The notes below the pieces were generated by a model. That model did no database searches. It had not been told where the DNA came from and saw only the letters and a list, made by a program, of their open reading frames with translations. A DNA stretch of 64,000 nucleotides. Origin: Corbicula japonica. Its lineage: Eukaryota > Mollusca > Bivalvia > Venerida > Cyrenidae. Numbering within the stretch: the first letter of the stretch is position 1; each line of letters starts with the position of its first letter. Location of the stretch: assembly GCA_038501625.1 (NCBI GenBank), contig JAZAYU010000005.1:13665484-13729483 (forward strand). The letters are read 5' to 3'. Both the position numbers and the translations under genes were made by a program. Positions 13,236 through 25,571 of the stretch are shown piece after piece.

Positions 13236-13688
13236 GTCGCTAAACTCGCATAGTAACTCAATTTAAAGCCCGCTCTTCAAACCTTTCGGCTCTTATTGTC
13301 TTCACATTAAGGCGTTAGTACTCAATTGTGCGGTATATTTTGAGCAGGCCAATTAGGGTCCATCAAGACACCTGGACATCTTTGATAATCACTTTGAAAA
13401 TAACAATTAATACCTAGCTAACTGTAGTTTTTCACAGGTCTGTTTAGTATAATAATCCAATAATAATAAGCGTCGAATCATAATAAAAACACAAACAAAT
13501 TTTCATTGTGTATCAATTTGTTTATCAAATTATATATTATTTTCAATCATTATCATCAACAATACAACAAAGCAATGATAGATCATGTACGCAATATGCA
13601 ATCATAGCTTCACTCATTGTATACCGCAGTTGGAATGTGTTGTTAGTTATACTTCCCACGAGCTATACAGGTCAAATTATTTGGTCTT

Positions 13689-13911
13689 AAAATCTGAAAT
13701 AAAATTCTTATATGTAATATTTTAATGACTAAATTACATTTTTATGATTCAATAAGATGATAAATAATAACATTTTTGAGAAAATATGGCATAAACTCCA
13801 TAATATCTATAACAAAAATTTTCCCGGACCCCGAGACAAATCTATATGGGTTGTCTCCGGGTCCGGACCTCTAGACAAAAAGTCTAGAGGTCCGGACCCC
13901 GAGACACTTCC
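13689..13911 (-). repeat. right inverted end of the MULE-like element
   Basis: Mirror copy of 10622-10845. The outermost base differs (C here against the complement of T), and the next ten bases match. Confidence 0.85.
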
Positions 13912-13920
13912 TTTGAGATA

Positions 13921-14718
13921 AACTTTCGTGACATATTGTATTCAAATGCATTGTGCAATGGAACTTTTCCAAACTCTATGAAGCACGGTGTCATCATCAA
14001 TTATCGAGAGTCTGAACGGAGGTCTCAAGTGGGGCAAGGTTCTATTCTCAATCCCCTTATATTTGTCTTAAAAATGTTCAGTGTAGATTTTCTAAACTTC
14101 TTCCTGAATTGTTCCATTTCACCTGTGAAGACTGAATTTTTGAATTGAAGTTTTCTAGATTGTTGAAAAGAAGTAACTGCACAGACTTAATCTAGGTTTT
14201 GAAGAAGTTTAAAAATATCAATGATCTTTCAATAGAAAGTGTGGTTCAATGTTTGAATATACAGCAAATCTAACAGGAGGTCATAGAAAAAAACACTTGA
14301 AAAAGCCCAAAGTTTAAAATCATCTTAACTCGACTCATTTTGTTACAATTTCACCGAAAGTATTGTTAAACAATTGTTTGATAAACACCATAGTTTCAAC
14401 AGATTTAAAAACAGCCAAACTTACTGACAAACCAGCTACTATGAAAGTTTGATACTGTATTACAGTGAAATTGATTATTAAACAGCCTTGTATTATAAGT
14501 ACTAGTTGTAAATTAATTAAATACCAGAAGTGACAGAAGATGACAAAACATGTGTAAGACAATTATTCACAGCATGGCATCTAGAAGATGCTGTTTTAAA
14601 AATATGTTTATAAGATTTTCAATCAGTTATTTGATCTCTGTTCAGAGTTGGTCTCTAATGTAACCTTGACTGTAAAGTGAAATTCATTCACTGTTTGTTC
14701 AATCTTCTATATGTGTAG
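13921..14718. other. presumed 5' flank / first intron of OXA1L
   Basis: No convincing upstream exon was found. The sequence may contain an untranslated first exon and the promoter of the OXA1L-like gene, but nothing pins them down. Confidence 0.3.
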
Positions 14719-17700
14719 GTGTCACTGAAGAAGTTTCACTCGGCAATCCCCAAAAAACATGTAATGTGTTATCAACAGAAGGTCTTAAAACACAGAGAAC
14801 ATTTCTACAGAATACTCTCGGCAAGATTTGCAAGTACAGAGGTAAGGCCCAAAGTTGTGAAAATGACACTGGAACTAGTATCATATCTTAAGCTTCAAAC
14901 TGGTCAATTTTTTGCAAATTCAGTCATCAACAGCAGGGAGCTGAAATTTGTCTCCATTCTCGGTTTTCCAACCTTGAGGCATAGTTTCTAATTTTACATG
15001 TAATTTTCTATTATATTTCCATATACTGAACAGCATGGGTTTCATTTGAGGATTGAGTAAATACATCTCAGCATTATTATGGGTGTGAAATTTTTTAAAT
15101 TATTTTATGAAGAATTTTCTCTATTTAATTCTTATATTTAAACTCCTAAATATTCCAAATCCTTAAAAAATATTATGACAACAATTAAATGTATGCATGG
15201 CAGTTGGATCAGCAGCAGTGATAACCGCGCAGTTGACAGCACACTGTTTACAAAATCACCAGTCAGTACAGTAAAACCCCTCATTAAGACCACCCTCATA
15301 TTAAGACCACAATTTTAATGTCCCTTTTAACACTTTATTCAGAAATAAAGGCCAGTCAGCTTTTCAGGCCACTTTTTGTCCAGTCTGTGATGTTTTCTTA
15401 TAAATTGGGTTTCACCATAACAGTTTTCAATCAATTTCAGTCATCAAGTCTGCCACCAGGATATATACCAGATGTCCCAATAGCCCCTCTTGATGACATC
15501 AGATCTGCACTGCCAGAGTTAAATGCCCTTGGTGAACCCACCCTGCAGAGTATGGGACTGGGAGGGAATGGACCAGCAGGATGCATTCAACAAATTCTTG
15601 AATTTTTACATGTAACTGTTGATGTTCCTTGGTGGGGAGCTATTGCTTTAGGTGAGACAAGGTTTTCAATAGTTTTTGACATCCCAAGGGTCACTTTGCC
15701 CCTGTTAGGCATTTTCAAAAACTTTGCGAGTCATATGTTGTATTCAGTGATCTTTGCTACTTGTAAAATTTTATAGACTTCAGTCATTTATTTGTAAAAG
15801 TTAAATACAAGTATTAATGTTTGAAATGCAATAAAAAAAAGCTTACTTTTCTATTTTCTTCAAACTTTCTTTCAAAATTAATTCTTGGTCAGAATTAAGT
15901 GGGGTCAAAAATAGAAAACTTCAAATTTACTAGCATCAAAGCACAAAATTCTGCATCAATTGAAATTCATGTGTGAACAACCCTATTTCTTTAAAATTTC
16001 CCCACCTGCAAGACCTACTTTATTAAATTGGTGAAACTTCTTTTACATGTACATACCATGAAAAATTCTATTATAATTATTTCAAACCTTTCTGTTATTA
16101 AAATTTCTTCTTTTAGTTAAGAATAGTGAAACGATTGTATTTATGGCATTTAATCTGGGTCTACACTGTTCACTTTTTAGCTCACCTGAGCACGAAGTGC
16201 TCATGGTGAGCTTTTGTGATCGCCTGATGTCCGTCGTCCGTCGTCCGTCCGTCCGTCCGTCCGTCGTCAACTTTTTCTTCAAACGACTTCTTCTCTGAAA
16301 CGGCTTGGCCAATTTTGACGAAACTTGCCACGGATGTTCCTTGCATGAAGCTCTTCCAAAGTTGTTCAAAGAAATCAATTCCATGCAGAACTCTGGTTGC
16401 CATGGCAACCGAAAGGAAAAACTTTAAAAATCTTCTTGTCTGAAACCACAAGACCTAGAGCTTAGATATTTGGCATTTAGCATCCTCTAGTGGAACTCTA
16501 CAAAGTTTGTTCAAATTATTTCCCTGGGGTCAAAATTGGCCCCGCCCCAGGGGTCACTTCATTTTACATAGACTTGTATAGGAAAAAGTTTAAAAATCTT
16601 CTTGTCTGAAACCACAAGGCCTAGAGCTTAGATATTTGGCATTTAGCATCCTCTAGTGGAACTCTACAAAGATTGTTCAAATTATTTCCCTGGGGTCAAA
16701 ATTGGCCCCGCCCCAGGGGTCACTTCATTTTACATAGACTTATATAGGAAAAACTTTAAAAATCTTCTTGTCTGAAACCACAAGGCCTAGAGCTTAGATA
16801 TTTGGCATTTAGCATCCTCTAGTGGAACTCTACAAAGATTGTTCAAATTATTCCCCTGGGGTCAAAATTGGCCCCGCCCCAGGGGTCACTTCATTTTGCA
16901 TAGACTTATATAGGAAAAACTGTAAAAATCTTTTTGTCTGAAACCACAAGGCCTAGAGCTTAGATATTTGGCATTTTGAAACCTCTAGTGGAACTCTACA
17001 AAGATTGTTCAAATGATTTCCCTGGGGTCAAAATTGGCCCCGCCCCAGGGGTCACTTCATTTTGCATAGACTTATATAGAAAAAACTTTAAAAATCTTCT
17101 TGTCTGAAACCACAAGGCCTAGAGCTTAGATATTTGGCATTTAGCATCCTCTAGTGGAACTCTACAAAGATTGTTCAAATTATTCCCCAGGGGTCTAAAT
17201 TTGCCCCGCCCCAGGGGTCACTTCATTTTATAAAGACTTGTATAGGAAAAACTTTAAAAATCTTCTTGTCTGAAACCACAAGGCCTAGAGTTAAGATATT
17301 TGGCATTTAGCACCCTCTAGTGGAACTCTACAATGATTGTTCAAATAATTTCCCTGGGGTCAAAATTGGCCCCGCCCCAGGGGTCACTTCATTTTACATA
17401 GACTTATATAGGTAAAACTTTAAAAATCTTGTCTGAAACCACAAGGCTTAGAGCTTAGATATTTGGCATTTAGCATCCTCTAGTGGAACTCTACAAAGAT
17501 TGTTCAAATTATTTCCCAGGGGTCTAAATTGGCCCCGCCCCAGGGGTCACTTCATTTTATAAAGACTTGTATAGGAAAAACTTTAAAAATCTTCTTGTCT
17601 GAAACCACAAGGCCTACGGCTTAGATATTTGGCATTTAGCATCCTCTAGTGGAACTCTACAAAGATTGTTCAAATTATTTCCCTGGGGTCAAAATTAGCC

Positions 17701-20700
17701 CCACCCCAGGGGTCACTTCATTTTACATAGACTTATATAGGAAAAACTTTAAAAATCTTCTTGTCTGAAACCACAAGGCCTAGAGCTTAGATTATTGGCA
17801 TTTAGCACTCTCTAGTGGAACTCTACAAATATTGTTCAAATGATTTCCCTGGGGTCAAAATTGGCCCCGCCCCAGGGGTCACTTCATTTTATATAGACTT
17901 GTATAGGAAAAACTTTAAAAATCTTCTTGTCTGAAACCACAAGGCCTAGAGCTTAGATATTTGGCATTTATCATCCTCTATTGGAACTCTACAAAGATTG
18001 TTCAAATTATTTTCCTGGGGTCAAAATTTGCCCCGCCCCAGGGGTCACTTCATTTTACATAGACTTGTATAGGCAAAACTTTAAAAATCTTCTTGTCTGA
18101 AACCACAAGCAGAGAGTACTTTTGTACTCAGGTGAGCGATATAGGGCCATCATGGCCCTCTTGTTGATTTATTAGGTTATTTCTGACCAGAAGGCAAACA
18201 TTGAAAATCATGGTCAAATTGCAGCGATGTAGACTGTTTGCACATGCAATACAATGTGAATATCTTTAGCAAAGTTTTAAGATGAATATATAATGCCTTG
18301 ATTGCAATTTTCAGGTGCTGTTGTTATCAGAACAATTTTATTCCCTTTGATGATTTATCAGAGAAAAGTGGCGATCAATTTCCGGAATCACATGCCAACA
18401 ATTGCCAGATTACAACAGAAAATTTCAGATGCTAAAACAGTTGGGAATAATGTTGAAAGTAAGTTTACAGTTAAGTATTTCATCAGTCAGGTCTTGAAAT
18501 TTATATATTATTGAACCCTTAACTTATGAAATATGGCCTATACCATGCCTTCACAGTATGATCTGGATCTACACTGTCTGTTTCTTGGTTAGAAGTAATC
18601 TAATGTATCTAAGGGCAAACAGTGTAAATCCTTATCAGACTGCACAGATGTGCAAGTTGATCTCGATCTAAACTGGTCATAGGATAAAAGCTGTATCCAT
18701 GGAGTTATGGGTTAAATAGTTGCAATTGAGTCGATAAAACCCCTTTAAACATTTTTGGGCTAAAGTTGTTCTTGTTACTGCAGATATTGGTACATCCAAT
18801 TTATAAGTTCAACACAATTAATCATGTTTTTTAACAATCTTGGCCATTTTTGTTAGAATGGAAAATAGTGGAGTGATTATCGGCCTTTAACTTGTTTAGT
18901 CAGCAACATAAATATCGAAGTGAAAAATGGCACACTTTTTTGTGGGAACTTCTTGCTCAAATTTCATTTCACTAGTCAAAGAATTGTGCACATTCTAAAA
19001 GTGTAAGTGACTCACCTTTAGCAAATGTTTTTCATCATTTTGCAAAATGAACAGTCTAAAGAAAGAAATTCATTGCAGCAAAGTGCAGGATGAGTGTATT
19101 TTTTGTTATTTTGTTTCAGTGTCAAAAAGAACAATAGAACTGACAGATTATATGAAAAGAAATGATATAAAGTTCAGAAGAATGCTTGTGATGCCAGTTG
19201 TACAGGTCAGTATGTGCGATGAGCAGTGAGAAAACAAGGCTTAGTGTCTTAGTGATCAGTGTAGACCCTGATCAAATTGCTAACTTGCACAGTGCCCAAG
19301 GTTATCAAACTGAGCATGGAAACCGATGCATTTAGAGTTATTCTCTGACTGAATGACAAACAGTGTAGACCCTGACCATACTGCAGACTCTCATTGGTCT
19401 GAAAGCATCAAAACTGTTTTCTAGATGCCTTTAGAGTGATTTTCTGACTGAATGCTGAACAGTTTAAACCTTGATCATATTGCAGACTTGCATGGGTCTG
19501 AAAACATAGAAAGTTTTATCTATATGCATTTTGAGTTCTTCTCTGAATGGCTAACAATGTAGACCTTCATCTGTACATCAAGTACACTGGCCTTAAGACC
19601 CAATCTGTCATGGTGCGTCAATACATATTTCAGAATATTTATAACTAGAATCATCAAAATCAATTGTGTTACTTCATTAAGTTTGTTTCTGTGATCGGGT
19701 CATAAAATTGGTATGCTCATAATTATCATTATTATTAATACATGCTCGTGTGCTTCTGTTGTCAATATAAAATAGCCATGACATATTTTTCCTATATAAC
19801 AATACTTGCTATAAATATAAACTAATACAACTTGCTAATACAAACTAATACATTTTATTATAGCACAGCTTAAATTAGTTCATGCCCAAAAATGTGACAA
19901 GTGGGTAACCTTGCAAAATAATATATTTAATTTTCAGGTTCCGATATTGTTATCAGTTTATCAAGCTATCACAAAGATGAGCAATCTTCCAGTAGAGAGT
20001 ATGAAGGTGGGTGGTATATCTTGGTTCACAGATCTCACCGTACCGGATCCCTACTATATCCTACCAGCAGTCACATCACTGTCCATTCTAGCCATGTTAG
20101 AGGTTAGTAGCATGCTTATGCCAGATTCAATGTTCTACCATAGATAGTTTATTGTTAACATGTTAAAATGTAATTTGTTTATCTCTATCTTTTAAACTTA
20201 AAAATTATCATTATAACAAAAGTCAACAAACCATTGCTGAAACGGGAATTGGAGATGAGTTATCAGTAAACAGTTATACAGCAGTAGAACGGCCTTTTCA
20301 GTCACACTACTGCATGCCAATTAAATTAAAATTTTGATATGACAATGTTATTTGTTCCTGATATTTCAGCTGGGAGCTGAGTCTCAGAAGACACAGGACA
20401 TGTCACATGCCATCAAGTGGACGATGAGAGCTATGCCTGCAGTTGTCTTTCTTTTCACATGTAAATTTGCATCGGTAAGTCTGTAAATATCTTGACTATT
20501 TGTAATAAAATTTTAATGATCCTGGACCCTTGATCTGTTAAATTTTTCTAAGTCAACATTAACAACATGTGAACGCTGTAGCCCTACCCAGAGCATCGGA
20601 AGAGCAGGTATGTAGGGAAGGGAAAATTTTATTTCTAACCTGTTTTAAAGAGTAAATTACTTTAAACACCCAAAATATCAAATTAGAGTCAGGTCAAATT

Positions 20701-22028
20701 TGAAAGGTTGGTCAGGCAAATGCTAACAAAAAATATTTGAATAAGGGCAAATGTTTATTCTTGTTAAATGCATTAGAAATAAGCCAAACAACATTAAATC
20801 ATTGCTATATTTCAGCTAGCATCTAATGAAAGAAACTGCAAATTACACGTAAACAAAATTTTGCCTATTTGGTTTTTCTAAATGGTGTAACCCTGTACTC
20901 AATGTACAAATTCTTGTTTTCAGGGAATAGCTTTCTATTGGTCCGTCAACAATGTGATCAGTTTAATAACAGTACAGATTCTCAAACAGCCGAGAGTGAA
21001 GAAGTTTTTCCGAATGCCAGATGAAGTCATTCACAAAAAGGAAATCCGAGAAAAACAAGGTTTTGTGGAAGGTTTCAGAGAAAGTAAGGAAGATTACCAT
21101 CACTGTCCTGCAGTAGAAATTTGCTATTTTTCTTTTTCAACTGTGCCCAAGATCATTAAACTAAATCTGGAGACCAGTCTCAAATCTCAAACATCTGATT
21201 GGCTGAAATGGCAACTGGTCACCATTTCAGCCAATCAGATACTTGAAATTTGAGACTAGTTTCCACATTCAGGTTTATAAACTTTGGCCCTGGACTGGTA
21301 TATAAAACATACAAAACACATATTTAATACCTGTTTATGGGTTGAATTTAGTGTTAAAATAGCTGTTTTTTTCCAAAATTTTCTAAAATTTCTTTGATTC
21401 AAAGCATAGTATATAATTTCCATTTCTACATTCAGAGGTAACAGTTTGAAATAATGTGAAAACCATATAGTTGAATACTAATTACCATATAAGTTGTTTG
21501 TTCTTTCATACATTTCGTCTAATAATTTTTTATATTAGAATATGGATCAGTGGAGAAAACATTTATTATTTATTTCATTTTGTTTTTAGTTTTTGATAAA
21601 TATCAATCACCAGACATTTATTATTTAGCAGTATTTCATTGGATCTCCACCAAAATAAAAGTCCATAAGGATTTCTACTTGATTACAAAGACCACATGTC
21701 TGGTTTTCTAAAGGGATTTGGTGGTATTTATTAATAGACTTGACTGTATGCAACAATTTAAATTCTTTAATTATTCAAATTAATAAGTTGTGTGGGGTAA
21801 AACAACTCCTTTACATTTCTAAATTCTGTTTTACTAGATAAACATTGAGCAGCCAATCCAACTGTTTCAGTGTACCAGAACTCCAAGATAGCATCCGAGG
21901 CCAGCCAAAGGCGCCATTTTGATGACATGGCATTCAAGAAGGCGGGAGTTGGACCAGTGCCAAAAACCTACAGATATGACCCTACAAAGCAGCAGAAGAA
22001 AGTGTCGTCTGCTTCTGGAGGAAGCTAG
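14719..22028 (+). CDS. OXA1L: OXA1L-like mitochondrial inner membrane insertase
   Basis: Oxa1/YidC-family insertase that places mitochondrially made and some imported proteins into the inner membrane. Exons: 14719-14841, 15441-15651, 18315-18458, 19120-19205, 19938-20102, 20370-20474, 20924-21083, 21871-22028; all junctions are GT/AG and in frame. The likely start is the ATG at 14764 (368 aa); the first exon is open from 14719, so an upstream coding exon cannot be excluded. Residues 1-26 are basic and end in SARFAS, like a matrix-targeting sequence. The family block LGLGG...ILEFLHV..DVPWWGAIALG is at about 68-97. Hydrophobic segments lie near 87-112, 165-190, 212-232 and 252-287, with a charged matrix loop at 113-160. 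The basic tail (290-368) would contact mitoribosomes. It is shorter than the 435-aa human protein, mainly at the N-terminus. Intron 2 carries transposon A1. Confidence 0.93.
15269..15320. repeat. truncated mariner-type MITE end (family I)
   Basis: TA followed by CAGTAAAACCCCTCATTAAGA and an ATTAAGACCAC repeat match one end of the element at 29547-29719. No second end is present. Confidence 0.5.
16110..16178. repeat. left part of a family E MITE split by element A1
   Basis: The sequence ends in ATCTGGGTCTACACTGTTCACTTTTT, the family's internal motif up to a five-T run. The MITE resumes after A1 at 18166 with GATTTATTAGGTTATTTC. Confidence 0.7.
16179..18165 (+). mobile_element. Helentron-like non-autonomous element, family A copy 1
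   Basis: Starts after five Ts with AGCTCACCTGAGCACG, followed by an imperfect palindrome around GCTCATGGTGAGC and a CCGTCCGTCCGTC microsatellite. About ten tandem ~167-bp units follow (each with TCTGAAACCACAAGGCCTAG and a GC-rich block GGTCAAAATTGGCCCCGCC). The end has the inverted start sequence (CAGGTGAGC), the hairpin GGGCCATCATGGCCC and the tail TCTTGTT. No TSD is seen: the flanking MITE halves rejoin exactly. It lies in OXA1L intron 2. The ORFs on the - strand at 16082-16451 are repeat artefacts. Confidence 0.8.
18166..18275. repeat. right part of the split family E MITE
   Basis: Continues the copy begun at 16110: TTATTAGGTTATTTCTGACC, then GATGTAGACTGTTTGCACAT, in the family order. Confidence 0.7.
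18514..18715. repeat. divergent family E MITE
   Basis: Ends read AACCCTTAACTTATG and ATGGAGTTATGGGTT. The inner TGATCTGGATCTACACTGT motif is retained. It lies in OXA1L intron 3. Confidence 0.55.
19222..19575. repeat. degenerate ~120-bp tandem repeat related to family E
   Basis: About three imperfect units share ACAGTGTAGACCCTGA-like and TTCTCTGACTGAATG motifs. Unlike a full MITE copy, no terminal inverted ends are visible. It lies in OXA1L intron 4. Confidence 0.45.
21147..21288. repeat. palindromic MITE (family G)
   Basis: Near-perfect hairpin: GACCAGTCTCAAATCTCAAA, CATCTGATTGGCTGAAATGG and then their reverse complements. It lies in OXA1L intron 7. Confidence 0.8.
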
Positions 22029-22339
22029 TTCTGTGATTGGATTATTATTGTTATAATTTTGTTAGTGCATCTGTGCAGTGCTCCAAACAAGTTTAAAAAA
22101 ACATCTCATTTTTTTCAGTGACATACTAAAACTAAATAGGAAAGACTTAACTCCTTTGTCAAAGCAAAACTGAAAATTTGTGTCACATTTAAAAAAGACT
22201 TAATTATAAAGTCTAGAAACAAGACACGTTTTTGTTAAATGTCTTATAGTTTATTGTGTACCAGTGCGAGTGGTCTACATTAAAATAGAACAAGGCTAGT
22301 TGTTGGCCAATAGGCCCAATACAGTTATTTAGTAGGATT

Positions 22340-22345
22340 AATAAA
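22340..22345 (+). terminator. candidate OXA1L polyadenylation signal
   Basis: AATAAA about 310 bases after the TAG at 22026-22028, just before a mariner-like element. Confidence 0.4.
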
Positions 22346-22394
22346 TACAATGTTCAAAGATCAATAATTCAGTTTGAACCCAATTTACAAAATA

Positions 22395-23214
22395 CAGTAA
22401 AACTTCGAAAACTTGAACATCGAAAACTCGAGCACTCGAGAAAACTCGATGTAGATATGATGGTCCCGGCAATTTTCATATATATTCTATATAAAAATAC
22501 CAAGGAAAACTCGAACTTCGATAACTCGAAATCTCGAGGACAGGTGTCGGTCCCTTGAAGCATATTTCTTTTTTGTTTACATTGGAAAACTCGAGTAATA
22601 AACAACCAATAAATTTTTCGCACCTCTTGAGAGTAATTGGTACATAGTGACACGTAGTTTTCACACGTTCGGACGGGCTCGTTTTGCCAGTTTTTATTGA
22701 TCCAATTAAAAAAATCAGATGAAAGAAAATAATTTTATGATCACTCCTTAGACGGATGCATTGAGACGATAATTAATTTAAATTGGATAAATTTTATCTC
22801 ATCTAAAAGAATATGAAACGAGGAAATATGTATGTTTGTAAGTTGACGGGACCTAGTAATTTTACATGCATATAAAGATTACGACGCACCTTTTGTAACA
22901 AAGTATACTAGTTCTCGGACAAATTCAACATGAAATGTTTAAAAGGCCATTTTCTTGAAGAAAAAAAAAACAACATCAAAAACCTTTTCAAAGAGATATA
23001 ACTGTTTAACAAAATAAAGTGTCAAATGAATCATTTAATAATTTAGGCGATATTCCAATAACGTAGTCAACAATTAGGTCACAAACATGCGTTTATACGA
23101 CTTGACTGAAAGAAATCAGACCTCATAAAGAAAAACCTCGAAAACTCGAGAACCATGGAAAACTCGAACATTTTCAAAATCCCCCCAAGTATTCGAGTTT
23201 TCGAAGATTAACTG
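22395..23214. mobile_element. mariner/Tigger-like non-autonomous element (element H)
   Basis: Left end CAGTAAAACTTCGAAAACT; right end inverted CAGTTAATCTTCGAAAACT. Both are flanked by TA (22393-22394 and 23215-23216). The subterminal regions are packed with ACTCGA and AAAACTCGAG motifs. There is no transposase ORF in 820 bp. CAGT ends with a TA duplication are typical of the Tc1/mariner superfamily. Confidence 0.7.
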
Positions 23215-23343
23215 TAGCATTATTGATGATACCTGGCCATGTGATATAACTGACTGTACTCCTGAAAATCACACCGACCTTTTAGTTTAGCAAGTCATTC
23301 TGAAACCAACTGTATCATGAGGTAGTGAACAAACCAGGACTGG

Positions 23344-23479
23344 AAGTTATAAAGCCAAGATTGGAAACCAGTCTCAACTCTCAAGCATCTGATTGGCTGA
23401 ATTGGCGACTGGTTGCCATTTCAGCCAATCAGATGCTTGAGATTTGAGACTGGTTTCCAAACTCAGTTTTATAACCTTC
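23344..23479. repeat. palindromic MITE (family G)
   Basis: Arms start GTTATAAAGCCAAGATTGG and meet at the centre between CGACTGGTTGCC sequences. Confidence 0.8.
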
Positions 23480-24100
23480 AACCCTGTTTATACATGTAAA
23501 CAAAAATCACTCATTTATATATGTCAGTCTTAATAAAGTTTCACCGATTTAAAACTTGGTTAGAAAAATATTGGCTTGCAGTGTCCATCACCAATACCAA
23601 GTGCTGTTCCTGACAAAAATATTGAGATTTATCAAGCTTCTTAATAGTGTCCATTTATTGTACAATTTACATTGCTTATGTCAAGAATTGTTCATTCAGT
23701 TGTGGCTGATAATGACTTAGATAGATTTAAAACATGATATGATTCTAAAATACCAGGCAAGACCTGTATGATGCAATTAAAAGAAATTTTACACTGTTGA
23801 GTGCAGAAATGTAAAATTGCAGTATGCACATTTATTGGAGATGCCAGCATCTTATTTCTTTAATGTCTGTTGAAGAAACATATTGAATCAAAGCACTGAA
23901 AGTGCTGGAAGCCGGCGGATCGTAAACATAATCAAAATAAAACAACCCCATGATGTGCAATGTAACAGGACTTCCAGTTTTATTCCAGTCATTGTAAATA
24001 TATAATATCTGAACAGAATGAAGAAACTCCTATGGAAGACATATGTCATTTGCTTGCAAAAATGCACAAACCACTCATAATAAAACTGGTCAAAATATTT

Positions 24101-24828
24101 AACAAGATGGTCCATAGGACCCTATGTCGCTCACCTGTCAACAACTGCTCAAGAGTCAGTGGATGCGAATGCAATTGCCATAATAGCTTTCTTTGGCTCT
24201 TTCAATGGCCATAACTCTGGAATCCCTTATGGAATCTAGCCGGTTCAAGAAAGGAACCAAGATCTTATAGTAACTCAATTATTGTACAAGTCTGATTAAA
24301 TGCAAATCAAAAATGAAGCTGCTTTTGTGCAGACAGGATCTAAATAGTTTATTTTGGCACTTAACTCCGGAACCCATAATGCAAGATTGCAATTTCAAGA
24401 AAGGAACTAAGATGTTATGGTAATGGAAGTGAATATCAGACCAAAATTAAGACCACTCGAGTGCAGACAAGCTTTTCTTATAACTTGACCAAGTGATCTA
24501 GTTTCAAGATCATATGACCCAGTTGCGAAACTGACCTAGATATCATTGAGATAAACATTTTGACCAAGCTTGAAGAAGATCTGACCAAAATTAAGACCTC
24601 TCGACTGCAGACAAGGTTTTTCTATAATTTGACCTAGTGACCTAGTTTTCAAGGTCACATGACCCAGTTTTTAATCCGACCTAGATATCATTGAGATAAA
24701 CATTCTGACCAAATTTGAAGAAGATCTGATAAAAATTAAGCAGCTAGAGGACTGACAACAATTGTGAATGGATGCAGGACAAAAGGTGATTACAAAAGTT
24801 CACCCTGTCACTATTTGACAGATGAGCT
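24101..24828 (-). mobile_element. Helentron-like non-autonomous element, family C
   Basis: Read on the - strand it starts after a five-T run with AGCTCATCTGTC. It ends with CAGGTGAGCGACATAG, the hairpin GGTCCTATGGACC and the tail ATCTTGTT. The interior has about two copies of a ~130-bp unit containing AAGACCTCTCGACTGCAGAC and CAAGGTCACATGACCCAG (+ strand orientation). It lacks the CG-rich microsatellite of families A, B and D. The ends nevertheless match family A in sequence and order. Confidence 0.65.
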
Positions 24829-25571
24829 AAAAAGTAATTTTAGGAGAACTACTGAAATAAATGAAAAAAGGAACATTAAAAGCAATCGAACTGGACAAAT
24901 ACAGGTCATGTTTGATCAAGCAATATCAGAATAAAATGCATCACTGTCTAGAATGCCTAGCCATGGTTGTAATGCAACTCAATATTTACACAAGTACCAA
25001 TTTTAGTTCATTCCAAACAGTGGAGTGCATGTCAGGATGCTAAACAGTAGTTGAACTTGACGACGGTAATATAATTTTATATCCATTCTTTATAGCAATA
25101 TATCACAACTTAGGGCAATGCCAATGCCTTATAATTTCATTTAGTAAATGAGAGAGGCACAACAAATGTTTTGTGTCAATTAAAGTATGAAAATTGTTGG
25201 GTTAGCAAAATTATATTTATTTCTTATATTATTATTACTTATTTCTTTTCTTTGTATTTCTCTTTATTATTTCCACTTTCAAAGTAATTACACAGGGAGT
25301 CAGGGACCCTGTGAAAGGCTATTTGATCTTGGTTTTATGTAGAACAATGTGTCACAGGGAGTCAGCATTATGTTAATGTAATCATATTTTAATGGTGTCC
25401 AACCTAATAAATTAGATAAAGGGGCTCTGTATATTCATTTCATTAGCACAGCCCTTAACAGACACTCTCCCCCCACTGTTAACTGTGAACTCTAGACTTT
25501 TTTAATGCATGTGAGGCATCCATCTTATCTGAATCCACACACTTTAATTCTTGATCCAGTGATTTCAATTG

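Larger units (their letters stand above)
10622..13911 (-). mobile_element. MULE-like (Mutator-type) DNA transposon, decayed
   Basis: Inverted ends of about 225 bp (10622-10845 and 13689-13911) match almost throughout. Each carries its own hairpin built on GGTCCGGACCTCTAGAC. The 9-bp direct repeat TTTGAGATA lies immediately outside both ends (10613-10621 and 13912-13920). Long inverted ends plus a 9-bp duplication are typical of Mutator-like elements. The interior holds a broken N-terminal transposase-like coding region on the - strand near the right end, a tRNA-derived SINE and one MITE. The rest of the transposase is missing, so the copy should be inactive. Confidence 0.8.

Noticed and set aside
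14335..14562. - strand 75-aa hydrophobic ORF
   Set aside because: AT-rich hydrophobic chance frame just upstream of OXA1L, no family features.
16082..16451. Two - strand ORFs of 89-108 aa
   Set aside because: They overlap the start and microsatellite of transposon A1; similar sequence recurs in A2 with the frame changed.
16400..18110. CRISPR-like array
   Set aside because: The units are ~167-bp head-to-tail repeats without unique spacers, in eukaryotic DNA.
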